Origin: Cercospora beticola
Taxonomy: Eukaryota; Ascomycota; Dothideomycetes; Mycosphaerellales; Mycosphaerellaceae
DNA length: 64,000 bases
Reading direction: 5' to 3'
Assembly (NCBI RefSeq): GCF_033473495.1
Contig: NC_088940.1
Span: 1 to 64,000 of the forward strand
Position 1 is the first letter of the stretch; every line of letters starts with the position of its first letter. This document shows, piece after piece, positions 13,101-21,648 of this stretch. The notes under the pieces are model-generated. The model made no database searches. It worked only from the letters and a program-made list of their open reading frames with translations, and was not told the DNA's origin. Both the position numbers and the translations under genes were made by a program.

Positions 13101-16100
13101 CAGATATGATGGCATTTCAGCACACAGGTTTGGCCAAGATCAGAGAACTTGTTCGAAATGAGGTCAACTTGGCCCCCGAAAAGCTCACTTTGTTGGTCTT
13201 CCAGTCCGAAGAGAGCAAGCCACGGAAAGACTTGGAATCACTTGGTCTGCAGGAGCTCGACCCAAATGAATCAGATATGCAAACGCAAGACTTTCCTCTC
13301 GTCGTTGAGACCAGCATCAGTGCAGATCAGCTGACGCTGCGCGTCCACTACAACACTGCTCTGCTCTCTCTTGACGAATTCAAGCTTTTTGCATGCCAAT
13401 TGGCACATATTATTGGCATTGTGCGTTGCAGTGAGCCGGAAAAGGCGCTGGACAGCCTAGATCTCGTCAGCCCAGACGAGAAGGCTCTACTTGCTGACTG
13501 GTGCGGCACTGATGTACAAGACGACTTGCCCACACCTCTCGAGCGTCTCATGACCTGGGCTGGGCGAGACCCTAAATCTCGCGCAGTGCAAGCTTGGGAT
13601 GGCAATCTTACTTACTCAGATCTCATTGTCCAATCGCACATGCTCGCTGTATACCTCAAGTCTCGAGGCATTGGCCCAGGGTCGATAGTCACATTCTGCA
13701 TGAACAAGTCCACGATGGTCGTTGTGCTAATGTATGCCGTGTGGAAGGTCGGAGCATCGTGGACGCCGCTGGACTCGCGTGATCCTGATAGTCGCTTGCA
13801 AGAGTCCATCAAGCGCCTTGGGGCAGCTTTATTTGTGACGAATGTGCCACGCTTGGAGAGTCTCATTCCAGAGTGTACGATCCTTCTCGCTGACAATTTG
13901 GATGTTCAACAATTCCCCTCGAAGATTCAGATCCCTGGGCTTCCTATCGAGCTCAAAGATCCATCCGATACGACCAGGCCAGCATATATCCTATTCACGT
14001 CCGGCTCGACAGGCACCCCGAAAGCAGTCGTAATCTCCCAAAACGCTCTAATTGCGTCTTCGGCAGCTGCAGGTCATGGCATGGGGCTGGATGAGACCAG
14101 CCGCGTGTTGCAATCCACTCGATTGACGTTCGACCCATCAGTCACAGAGATCGTTGCGACGCTGTATCATGGTGGGTGTGTCTGCATCCCTCAAGAGGAC
14201 GAGTGCAGCAACGATTTCTTTGGCACCGCCGAACGGTATGGCGCGAACTGGGTCGCTCTGACCCCAAGTGTTCTCAGGACGCAGCCCATCCCGTATTCAG
14301 CGGGCTTAATCAAACGAATGGTACTTGGAGGAGAGCCTGTGAGGCCATCGATCTTATCACCGTGGTTGGAACGACTGCCCGGATATGTCGTGTACGGACT
14401 GACTGAGACCTCAGTGGCAAATTCTTGCGGACCGATTGACCACAACAAAGGCCAGACTGTCGACTGCTCTGTCTTGCCCATACCCTTTTCGGGCAGGTTC
14501 TGGATTGTCGACTCTGCTTGCGAAAATGTGCCACGGCTAGTTCCCAGAGGGTGCTCGGGAGAACTGCTGATCGAAGGGCCTATCTTGGCAGATGGGTATT
14601 GGCAAGATGACAAGAAGACGGACGCTGCTTTCCTTCAAGTCCATGCGACATGGCCATTCGATTGCGGCTTAAAGGCCAACAGGAAACGTCTGTTTCGCAC
14701 AGGCGATCGAGCAAGACACCTGCCAGACGGTTCCGTCCAGCTTCTTGGCCGCAAAGATCATCAGATCAAGATTTCTGGTCAGCGGGTAGAGCTGGGAGAG
14801 GTCGAGCACTGGCTAGTGCAAGCTCTGCCTCACTTGACTGCCATTATTGAGCCCGTTGTCTATCGAAACATGACCGAGCCTCGTCTGACAGTTTTTGTCG
14901 TCTCAGATCGATCAGAAGATATCCAGCAGGAGCCCGGTCTCCTGCACGCTCGCAGTGCCTCGGACGTCGCGGAACGAGCACGTCTTCTCGAAAGAGCCCA
15001 AACCATCATGCGTAAACACCTACCGCCCTACATGGTACCTACATGTCTGTATTACATCTCACGAGTTCCGCTGAATCGTACTGGAAAGCGTGACCGAGCG
15101 ACCTTGGCAGCCTGGACAAGAGACATTGATTATCAGCCTCCACATGAGATGCATGCTGTTCATCCTCAGCCGTACTCAATGAACGGTCATGAGCAAGGCT
15201 TGAAGCTACTGTGGGCCGAAATACTAGGTGTTAATGCGCAACATATCAGCCCAGACTCATCGTTCACGGATCTAGGTGGCGACAGTATCTCTGCGATGCG
15301 TTTGGTGTCTCTGGCTCGGAAGCATGGCATGACTATGCTCGTTCGACAAGTCCTTGCTACCCCTCGACTCTGCGATATGGCTCGATTGCCATACAATAGT
15401 AATACGGAAGATAATGCAGAGGAAGAGATCCAGCCGTTCAAATTACTGGATGAAGTTGTTCGGGACCGAATTCGTGAGGTTGTACAGGCTGATGACCGTC
15501 TTGACTGGGGGACAGTAGAAGATGCCTATCCTCTCACAGACCGGCAGGCCCATTATCTCCGTCTGTGTCTTGCCACTCCCGGTGGTGGCTGTACCCAATT
15601 CTGCTTCTCTCTCGAGCGTGCCTGTGGCGAACTGAGTATCTCGTTGGTGCAGAGTGCTGTACGTGAAGTCTGTCGGGCTCACGAAGTGCTACGAATAATC
15701 TTGGTCGAGTGTTCCGGAGGAGAGTACTATCAGATAGTAACGAGCCAGAATGCGATCTCACCGGAGCCATGCTCAGTCTATACGGAGAGTCTGAAAGAGG
15801 GGCAAGAGATGGAGGCCGTGGCACTGCATCAGCCACTGGGAATGCCAACGTCTCGCTTCGCTATCTTCAGCGAAGGAGGTAGACCGAAGTTGCTGATTTT
15901 CACAGCAAATCATGCAGTCTACGATGGATGGTCGCTACAGAATCTGGCACGAGGACTCAAACGTGCCTTGAGCTGCGGTTCTGATCCACCAGTCGTTCCT
16001 GATCCCGACTATCGTATGCGGCAAGTAGTCAGTCGAGCTCTTCGATGCCGTGCATCTTCCTTGTCGGCAGACTTTTGGACACAGCATTTGGCCCCCGCCA

Positions 16101-16834
16101 GTCCGCTGGCTTTGCACAGGCACGATCCAGATCATCATCCACTTCCGGTGACCACAAGTTTGCTCTCCTCCACATGGGCCATGCCGCCTTCGCAATCCAC
16201 AAGCATTTATACATTGTCTACTCTCATTCACGCCGCTCTTGCGCTGGCAACACGAGACATCACCGGTTCCACGGGTCCCATGATCGAGACAATATCTACT
16301 GGGCGAAGTTCAGGTGCAGTGGGGATTACCGAATTCATCGGCCCGGCCATTGCACTTGTACCGCTGTGCGTCCCACTTCAAGATGACCAAGGTGTCGATT
16401 TGCCTCTCGAAGATGTGTTGAAACGAATTCAACTCTTCCTCCACGCCGAATGCACTCGTCACGAGCACTACGGCATGAAAGAGATAGCCGCTTTGAGTGA
16501 GCACGCGAAGAATGCGTGCAAAGCTGCCACGACCCTTTATGTCCATCCGACATCTTTTTTGATGGATGTGGATGATAACGAGCAGAATAACGATGGCGCT
16601 CAAGCGACGGATGCAGTAAGAGACAACCTTGAGGGCCTTCCACTTCGGCATGCTCGTTTGATTGGCAACGAGGGGCGACCACTTGTCGTTGAATGTACTC
16701 CGCACGGGGTGGCCGGAACGATCAAGGTCGAAATTCGGTTTGATCCGAGCTACTTCACAGAGTGTCGTGCTCAAAAACTGGCGGAGAGCCTTCAAACAGC
16801 GTTTGAGCGGTGCGCTCAAGCCAGTGGGTTGTGA
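7166..16834 (+). CDS. Non-ribosomal peptide synthetase, C*-A-T-C-T-C-A-T-C
   Basis: A 3,222-aa megasynthase in one uninterrupted frame. Visible core motifs in order: C1 with HRAIVDQ (168-174) in place of HHxxxDG; A1 with FTSGTTGTPKG (about 633), NAYGPAE (765), YRTGD (856), GRKD (874) and the A10 lysine (about 989); T1 LGGDS (Ser1060); C2 HHSVYDG (1255-1261); T2 CGGNS (Ser1612); C3 HHATYDG (1809-1815); A2 with FTSGSTGTPK (about 2277), YGLTET (2410), GRKD (2528) and Lys2641; T3 LGGDS (Ser2707); C4 NHAVYDG (2915-2921). The middle C-T module has no A domain. The protein ends in a C domain, as in fungal synthetases that release by condensation or cyclisation. By-eye specificity positions: A1 D-V-L-T-A-A-A-I-I-K, A2 D-P-T-A-V-G-V-V-A-K; substrates not inferred. 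Product unknown. Confidence 0.95.
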   Translation: MTAHTSQMARKDSPTDSVFNDADKTKVLEINLCAGTLSSASGPAAFPLLSPDDVDTLIERAVTDLDIDRTEIEDIYPTSPFQQDIWALPTAHQRAYKLQTTFRLASREEAEFLQACWQQVAKHLPILRTAPLVVPGKGTFSVVLKSSQSPHALSSVQLDGSILTWCVHRAIVDQTVLDIVLETVMALWKHQEPRPFLPHALFVQQLQSLQLEHAKSSRLYWYSELGDELFQPFPSVAGTTALPSPSCFVQSSFSRPHYEGDVPFDSLMKAALGILLSQHANAQRIVFGDVRSGRCHAASDPYLIAGPTQATVPMAVNVDPDYTFKSFLRCINDQIVSSAQHEQFGLTNMRSCLPQVFQGNVDFQSLVVIQPPETSMWREAKDEWDAESDLSSCFSHALVFSVTPEQDTVHVKVHFDPAIIGQKHVEQMLLHYARISTALANANEDTRCGHIELTSAADLALQVEDSEDQQQGRVLRGCESTIIDFIREHAEQQPEACAVSACDGSLTYRELARYAEAMAQALMGEGARKGSCVAIACEKSHVVPVLILAVLRTGAHFLLLDAEQPTERLQVQLKQAMVRIIVCSSSQRDRFTDMAPQQPDLVLLDATFNRLHELHCSRSFPEIDLNGDAYIIFTSGTTGTPKGIRITHRNVTTSLYHTTQALGLTQNDRVLQYSRYSWDVGILELLGALLVGARICIPPESTLLSPPALESFIQHEGISFLTVTPTVVRFIQPAAVPSVKTVALAGEPMSAELQERWAGRTRLFNAYGPAECSIIAAVSLISPNSASVRLESIGATKLWAVNRENPELLVPPGEEGELLIEGPIVGRGYIGTAQGGFCRSPKWLTGLRGGHSSQVYRTGDIVRLQMDGSLEYVGRKDLQVKISGQRVELLDIEAQVKSVLPQFESVVEAFKDEQGSTAIVAFVCCTPATSVDQKPLEELVIGEDDANRLYNFREIVTAARGRLKSTMLEGAVPKIFVPLHALPVSSGGKVQRSILKQFKMDAAAAVTQMKAVPKVETAKIETRSINAAEHRLRQLWAKVLKLDPELVGIDDEFDALGGDSIKLMQLVAEQEARKLGLDVSDVLNHGTIRRICSAHQQQIQVGRKAHPGNQQDGRSRHGQLRQLAADLLHVDVDDIEDIYPCTALQSELAALSARDPDSYWVTFTYPETLCRRDCSRFRNVWASAEALAPILRTRIALLGDENEPMQIVLRQGHRIAITDEALSNTSSRSLMEGAQLLYPSFQPVAEGHVFQVAMHHSVYDGAFMELLASVIGDLFNGKIMEPLTPFRDFIADHDSGSEQCSSFWRSQLDGTKGLSWPPRPESGYPQTDMRYQCSTSLTRSAAARPITSSAVMLRAAWSILLSVANGVGDITFGEVLSGRVSTSSTAARAAGPTITTIPMRMSVLNTITAGELVSAVQDYHSRAMPFQQMSLHRIASLLEPYQRSAMDLTSLLIINSETLIDSHEGDQVVMWEHDTNGPPLKHPYPLVLDCTLSEDEARLLFLYDSSLLTAAQVASVGEDLTIILSQLMSSTDNTPLESLKRSCKHVSSYASRGLKQDTPLLIKDTPAKEATDADRPLSSTALKLRDVWSAVLKKDVASITGQDNFFRCGGNSISAIRLSSGARAVGITLSVVQIFRSPTLEGMAATADAASSITQPSAERLGKSAPFELIEKQRRDSMLRVAASACDVHVQDIEDTYPCTPMQKGMLASTQSEQQMAYVQTRRFLLSSDVDVPRLFRALIQVIQERPILRTRVVDTGADGLYQVVLRSNLCRPTFVSDADEYEGTLEGVYGKELNKFVIADTTLSWIAHHATYDGDLQAVIENDIAEAYAGRSINPGIPFSKFVEHLQRSQDQSAERNFWSSHLSDSITPSWPSSSTTASQVSQPELGRCDYSQSIPIPADTEHTAFTQVKLALALLLRQYTESDNVLFATVLAGRETSDQLGQGRILGPTLTTVPVNMKIDGMKSLSHTMASIQQAATDMMAFQHTGLAKIRELVRNEVNLAPEKLTLLVFQSEESKPRKDLESLGLQELDPNESDMQTQDFPLVVETSISADQLTLRVHYNTALLSLDEFKLFACQLAHIIGIVRCSEPEKALDSLDLVSPDEKALLADWCGTDVQDDLPTPLERLMTWAGRDPKSRAVQAWDGNLTYSDLIVQSHMLAVYLKSRGIGPGSIVTFCMNKSTMVVVLMYAVWKVGASWTPLDSRDPDSRLQESIKRLGAALFVTNVPRLESLIPECTILLADNLDVQQFPSKIQIPGLPIELKDPSDTTRPAYILFTSGSTGTPKAVVISQNALIASSAAAGHGMGLDETSRVLQSTRLTFDPSVTEIVATLYHGGCVCIPQEDECSNDFFGTAERYGANWVALTPSVLRTQPIPYSAGLIKRMVLGGEPVRPSILSPWLERLPGYVVYGLTETSVANSCGPIDHNKGQTVDCSVLPIPFSGRFWIVDSACENVPRLVPRGCSGELLIEGPILADGYWQDDKKTDAAFLQVHATWPFDCGLKANRKRLFRTGDRARHLPDGSVQLLGRKDHQIKISGQRVELGEVEHWLVQALPHLTAIIEPVVYRNMTEPRLTVFVVSDRSEDIQQEPGLLHARSASDVAERARLLERAQTIMRKHLPPYMVPTCLYYISRVPLNRTGKRDRATLAAWTRDIDYQPPHEMHAVHPQPYSMNGHEQGLKLLWAEILGVNAQHISPDSSFTDLGGDSISAMRLVSLARKHGMTMLVRQVLATPRLCDMARLPYNSNTEDNAEEEIQPFKLLDEVVRDRIREVVQADDRLDWGTVEDAYPLTDRQAHYLRLCLATPGGGCTQFCFSLERACGELSISLVQSAVREVCRAHEVLRIILVECSGGEYYQIVTSQNAISPEPCSVYTESLKEGQEMEAVALHQPLGMPTSRFAIFSEGGRPKLLIFTANHAVYDGWSLQNLARGLKRALSCGSDPPVVPDPDYRMRQVVSRALRCRASSLSADFWTQHLAPASPLALHRHDPDHHPLPVTTSLLSSTWAMPPSQSTSIYTLSTLIHAALALATRDITGSTGPMIETISTGRSSGAVGITEFIGPAIALVPLCVPLQDDQGVDLPLEDVLKRIQLFLHAECTRHEHYGMKEIAALSEHAKNACKAATTLYVHPTSFLMDVDDNEQNNDGAQATDAVRDNLEGLPLRHARLIGNEGRPLVVECTPHGVAGTIKVEIRFDPSYFTECRAQKLAESLQTAFERCAQASGL

Positions 16835-18102
16835 TTCATCTCCAGAGTTGAATGGTGTGGCTCCAATACGAAATGGTGGACGCAACGAATTACTTTCGGT
16901 AGAGGACTGCAGCGGCGTATCGACCAGCAGGCAAACTCGAATCGGCCCTTTCGGGGCAGCAGGCATCCACGTGGTTGTACAATCCCCCTGCGTTAGTATT
17001 GATCTCAGCGTCACTTGGTGTCTGCTCCGTCATTATAGCCTGTAGGCAGGGATGGTAGTATGCTTACATGTCGGCTCTATGGCAACCACCATGCTAAGTA
17101 ACACTTCCCACAATTGCTGCTACCTGTCAACGAGTCCGGACTGGCAACATTGAAACCGCAACCGGTCCACGAATTATGATGAGTTGTAGGTATTGCACCC
17201 AACAATAGATACAATATTTTCTATTGAGAGGGAACTTCCGGCACAGCTTCACCTCCCTTATACTATGCTTGCCACCGACAGGCAGCTCCGACTTAGAGTT
17301 ATTTGTTCAAGCAGCACGCTCGCTGTTAGAAGTTATAGTAAATGCTGCTGAGTAAAGCTTTTGTTTTACGGGCGATCACGTTCCCTTTCTGTTGCTAGAG
17401 CCTCTAATATAGTGGCAGAGACTAATAGGGACAGCGGACTTGGGGCTATTGAAGTTTTCACTTATTCAGAGGAAGAATTGACTGAACCGGAACTAGCTTC
17501 TTATCGTCGCCTTGATTGTGGTCCTACCCGGCTGCAAAGGTGAGAGTTGGTAAAAGAGAATCAAAAAGCCCAATGTTCGAGAAGTCGCGCACGGAGTCCG
17601 CACGGAAATTGTACTTGCCGTTGCAGTCACAATGCTTGCTGGTGAGAGGCAATTTCCGTCCTCCCTTCACTTCCCTCACGTTATGGTTGCCATTAGCAGG
17701 GACTCGGGAGCTCCCCACTGTGCTTTACCTCCCACACGCTATGTTTGCCATTGGCAGGGAACTCTTGATTAAGCTTCACCTCCCTCACGCCATGTTTCTA
17801 TTAGGAGGGAGCTCTTGATCAAGCTTCATCTTTCTCACACTATGCTTGCCAATAAGAGATAGCTTCCTACTCAGCGTTATCTACCAAACCTGCTAGCTGT
17901 TATCAGGTCCTCCGGAGTAGTGGTAGATATTAAAGAGACAGCCGGCGTAGGGCTGTCAAAACTTTACTTATCAAGGGAAGAATCGACTGAACTTAAGCCA
18001 GCTTCTTATCGTGGCTTTGATACGTGATGCTACCAAGATCCTCTGCCAATAACATAATGAAATGACATTCTTCCACGGCCCAACAACATGTGAATAACTG
18101 GT
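16835..18102. other. Intergenic with degenerate repeats
   Basis: No gene. The interval downstream of the NRPS stop contains the tandem and duplicated segments listed separately at 17235-18027. Confidence 0.5.
17235..18027. repeat. Degenerate tandem ~50-bp units inside a larger duplication
   Basis: A unit of about 50 bp (CTTCACCTCCCTCACGCTAT, then GTTTGCCATTGGCAGGGA and CTCTTGATCAAG) occurs in diverged form near 17246, 17670, 17722, 17774 and 17824. The flanking segment is also duplicated: 17395-17520 (from about 'gtggcagagactaatag' to 'gcttcttatcgtcgc') matches 17915-18025 ('gtggtagatattaaagag' to 'gcttcttatcgtggc'). Many differences are C/T and G/A. It looks like the decayed remains of a duplicated subtelomeric repeat or solo LTRs. 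Confidence 0.65.
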
Positions 18103-19239
18103 TCATACCTTCGGCGTTGCAGCAGGTTCGCCGAAAGGTGACCAGAGGTCATTCGCCCCGGCCATGTACTTCCGCTTCCGTGGCTTTTCTGCAAGTCCAA
18201 TGTCCACGCCATTTGCTGCTGTCCCATCGGTCATCAGCCTCTGCAATTGCATGTCGAGAGATGCTTTCAGTGGGCTATCACTGTCCCAGAAGTCGCTGGC
18301 TTTGATTGCCATTGCCTGTATCTCCGACCAAGGGAGGTCGATGTTTGCGAGGTGGAGTATCGGTTTTGAATCTTTCAGCAAACGCTCGTAGTCTGATCGT
18401 GGTGTTGTCCGAGTGCATGAGTTACACCGCGACGCTTGAAACGCACCAGCGGTGGTCCTTGCCATGGTACGCCCCAGTCCTCTTCCGTGTCGTCGCTGCA
18501 GATTCTCGGTACCTCAGAGTTGTCGACGCGTCCATTCCGTTCAAATGGTAAACGCATCGAAGTTTCGACAACAGCCTGGGGTAAGCTTCCAGCGTCGGCA
18601 TCCTATTACGAGGTCAGTCTCTCACCTGCAATCGAGGATCTGTGGTTTGCTTACTGGTCCGATAGTACGACGGCGTTTGGTTGGAGGGAGAGGCGCTTCG
18701 TCAGATGCAAGGGTATTGTCGGCGTCCTGTCGAGCATTTTCCCACCCGCCTCCCCTCTCTCGGACAGTGACACCGCGTGGCACCTTGCGCTTAGCGTCAC
18801 TTATCCACGACGGCTCGAGTATCGTTCGCTGGACCTGGTCCGGCCATGGCTCCTCTGTCTGTTGTGTGGAGAGATATTTGATGTGTGCCTTCGTCGTTCG
18901 CTCTTTGTGACCCCAGTACGTGGTCGCAGCCGTATAACGCATTGGACTTGGCTTATGACCTCTGAAATGCTGCTCGCACCAGCCCATTCGAGGAGGAGCA
19001 CGTTCAGGTGGTGCGTCCGCGCCATAGATGCACTCTGGACTCAGTTGTGGGAGCGACGTGTGGTTGCCAACTTTCTCTTGCTTGTCCTTGGGCTGCGCGT
19101 TGTAGGCCCTCTCTCGATGCTTCCACATCTTTCGTTCTACCATTGACCACGATCGCGGGGTATGGTAGATTTCGTATTTTTCGTGAAAGAATGAGGTGTG
19201 CTCACGGCCGTCGGCTGTCTTCATCACATGCCATGGCAA
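18103..19239 (-). CDS. Hypothetical protein, multi-exon, splicing uncertain
   Basis: Two protein-like blocks share the minus strand: 19239-18622 (up to 205 aa, rich in Lys/Arg/Glu with a PPTKRRR nuclear-localisation-like run near its end) and 18465-18103 (containing SDYERLLKDSKPILHLANID and a basic KPRKRK run). A middle block (18557-18440) also reads well. A possible intron with a GTGAGA donor just after ...ILDC joins the first two blocks, and a second short intron near 18430 would join the third, but both would be unusually short (about 35-40 bp), so the model could be wrong or the gene broken. No family recognised; the basic runs suggest a nuclear protein. Confidence 0.35.
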
Positions 19240-19917
19240 ATCCGGTCGAGAACGTGCGTACTCCGGTGTGAGCGTAGCAGCTCACTTGCCATGGTTCGAG
19301 CCGACCCATACGTGCTCCTTTATGAGAGGATGTTTGAAGTGGCGGTCTTGTGACAGAAACTGATTGTGTCAGTAGAGCCGTGCACAGCGACAGGAGCCAA
19401 CATTACCCATTCTTCGAATGAGAGGTCCTTCGCAACGAACTCCACCTTAGATGATTTTTTCCTCGTTGTGTCAAGCGGGTCGAGGCTCAGCAGAAGCTGT
19501 GGATGAGGCTCTGAAAGCTTGGGTGCGCTGGGTACCCATCGCAATGCCTAAGACGATGCGTCGTCTTCTTCTGTAACGTAGTACCCCATCGTGACCGCGT
19601 GGTGCAGATCAGCGAAGAGAAGATCACCAGCAAAGAAGAGCGCAGTAGTGAGCCAGGTAAAGATGGGTAGAAACATGAGTTCAAGCCAGTCGACGTCGTG
19701 CAACAGCAAGTGCGTGGCAGCTTGCCGCGGAAAGGAGGCACGACTCCAACAAAGTAAGGACGCGACGGACCCACATTGTTCAGGAGGCAACTGCAAACCG
19801 CGGGTCACTGCGGATAGACATGTAACGAGCTGCTCGACTGCTTATACCAGATGACTGAGGATTGATCTGCGCGGTCTGGAGTAGGTAGTTCAGCTTGCGT
19901 TTTGGTAATCATGTTGG

Positions 19918-20050
19918 CGCTCGCGACGTGTGGTTGTGAACTCTCTCTTGCTTGCTTGTCCTTAGGCTGTGTATTGTAGGCCATCTCTCAATGCTTCAAC
20001 AACTTCCGTTCCACTATTGGACGCGATCGTGGGTTATGGTACATCTCGTC
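19918..20050 (-). pseudogene. Decayed partial copy of the 18.6-19.2 kb gene
   Basis: About 130 bp here (from 'cgacgtgtggttgtgaac' to 'gtgggttatggtacatct') is a diverged direct copy of about 19045-19170 inside the neighbouring hypothetical gene. Differences are mostly transitions plus a small insertion. It corresponds to the part encoding SWSMVERKMWKHRERAYN in the intact copy. It is non-functional at this length. Confidence 0.65.
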
Positions 20051-20156
20051 ATCGTGGCCACCTCCGAATGCAAACAGCTCTGAGTGCAACCGACTAGCCA
20101 GATCGGCTCTCGATCCATGACAAGCTTGGGTAACTCGCTTAGCAACCTGCGGTTGC

Positions 20157-20186
20157 ACTCAAAGGTAGTTGCACTCAGAGGTAGCT
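20157..20186. repeat. Short tandem repeat, two 16-bp units
   Basis: GTTGCACTCAAAGGTA is followed directly by GTTGCACTCAGAGGTA, differing by one A/G. A related inverted fragment (TGAGTGCAACC) lies near 20083. It sits in the gap between the decayed gene copy and the 3' end of the first bHLH gene. Confidence 0.6.
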
Positions 20187-20292
20187 ACGGTTATTTGTCG
20201 TATGAACTATGTTGAGCTGCGAACGTTGTACCAAATGAAAGATAGAACAAAACATCCGACGTAATGCCGTTCGTCGATGTTTAAAGTCGTGC

Positions 20293-21029
20293 TCAACCAC
20301 TGTTCTCTCTAAGCCACCGCTCCACTACACGACGGACTTGTTGACATCTGCGCTCCTTCTCTTCGTACGATTGCACCATGAAATGAATGTATCGTGCTGC
20401 ACGATCCAAGATTGCACCCTTGGTATTTGCTTGACTTCTTCCCGTCTGGTCCTCCCGATCGAAGTAATCTGGTATTCGGTTCTGCAGCTCTTGTATCTTT
20501 TCGTTGACAGTGGATCGGTATCGTCTCTCTACCGCTGCGTGTGGTCGATTCGAATAGATTGTCTTCTTGCCGTGCGTCTGGTGCGACTGCTTACCATCGG
20601 TATGGCTGTACTCAGGTGTCGCGAGCTGTCTTACTGGTGACTCTGGCATTTCCGGCGTCATCTCGTAGTCCGAATCGTCATCATCATCTTCATCATCATA
20701 TTTATCGTATGCACATTCAGCGTGCGTGAAACTTCTGCCGGAGCGGCTGGCTTGAGGAAGAGCAGCGATAGCATAGGCCTGCTTGGAGAAGGCTCCCCCA
20801 TCTGTCTCTTTGTCAGTGAATGCAAATGTAGACATAGTTGCACGAGTTTAGTATTGTGAGCGACTCATCTACCTCTGCATGTTTGGAACGACTCACTTCG
20901 TTCCTCGGTGGAAGTATCTGGGCTCCGAGACTTTGACTTTGCTGTTTGTAACAAACGCTCAAGAAGCGCTACCTCTTCCCCAGTTATGTTCACTGTTGGA
21001 GAGCCCGATGTGCGTTGTGTTGTAGCCAT
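20293..21029 (-). CDS. bHLH transcription factor, SREBP-type basic region (1)
   Basis: Exon 1 is 21029-20897 (starts MATTQRTSGSPTVN); donor GTGAGT; exon 2 starts at 20801 (acceptor ACAG) or 20807 (acceptor AAAG), both in frame, and ends at 20293, giving about 213 aa. If the start were at 20835 the exon would begin MSTFAF and need no intron. The bHLH region (RPHAAVERRYRSTVN then KIQELQNRIPDYF) carries Tyr in ERRYR, the feature that marks the SREBP class. Helix 2 follows a short loop (GAILDRAARYIHFMVQSY). An acidic stretch (YDDEDDDDDSD) precedes the domain. There is no membrane anchor, so it should be a soluble nuclear regulator. It may control the adjacent MFS and NRPS genes; that is inferred from position. 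Confidence 0.8.
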
Positions 21030-21648
21030 TATCATTCCTCTCAATGTCGTGGGTCCTGATTTGAACCTTCAGCAGTAGCAACGAGCCAGTAATACTTGCT
21101 TTTTGCTGGAGGTATTACTGTCGAGATCCCAGTAAGGAGCAAGGGATCCTGCACCTTTCTTCCGGCGTGTTCGTTTCTCAATGCACTGTATTGAGGTCAT
21201 CCGCAGTCGCAGTTCTGATCGAGAATGGCAAGAAGCGATTTTATGCGTTGTCTTGTCGACGAAGACCATCTTCCACATTGCCATATGTCGAGCGAGGAAG
21301 ATACAGATCGAATTGCCGCGGTCACGGAAGCCGAGCCTTCGGGCTCACGTCAAGAAAGTGAATAGGCTCAGGCCTCCGCGCATCAGCCGCAGATTCTCCC
21401 GTAACAAGGTCCACCTGATCCCTGAGGCTTTCGGGCATCACGATTCTCGCGTTGAACCCGAAATCATGTATCTGTGGAATAATAATACTGTTGTTTCCAT
21501 CTATTGACCGCTTGGCACCTGATCGGACGAATGTCTAGGGGTTCAATCTTAGTAGACTGCCCAGGTTGTCCCTAAGTACAATGTAAAGTAATCATGGGTG
21601 GACGAGATTACCCGCTGCTGAAAATCTGATCCATTTTTGCCGAAACAT

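Noticed and set aside
7166..16834. Assignment of the NRPS to a siderophore synthetase
   Set aside because: The repeated T-C units recall siderophore NRPSs, but no ornithine monooxygenase, acyltransferase or siderophore transporter is present, and the specificity residues read by eye do not settle the substrate.
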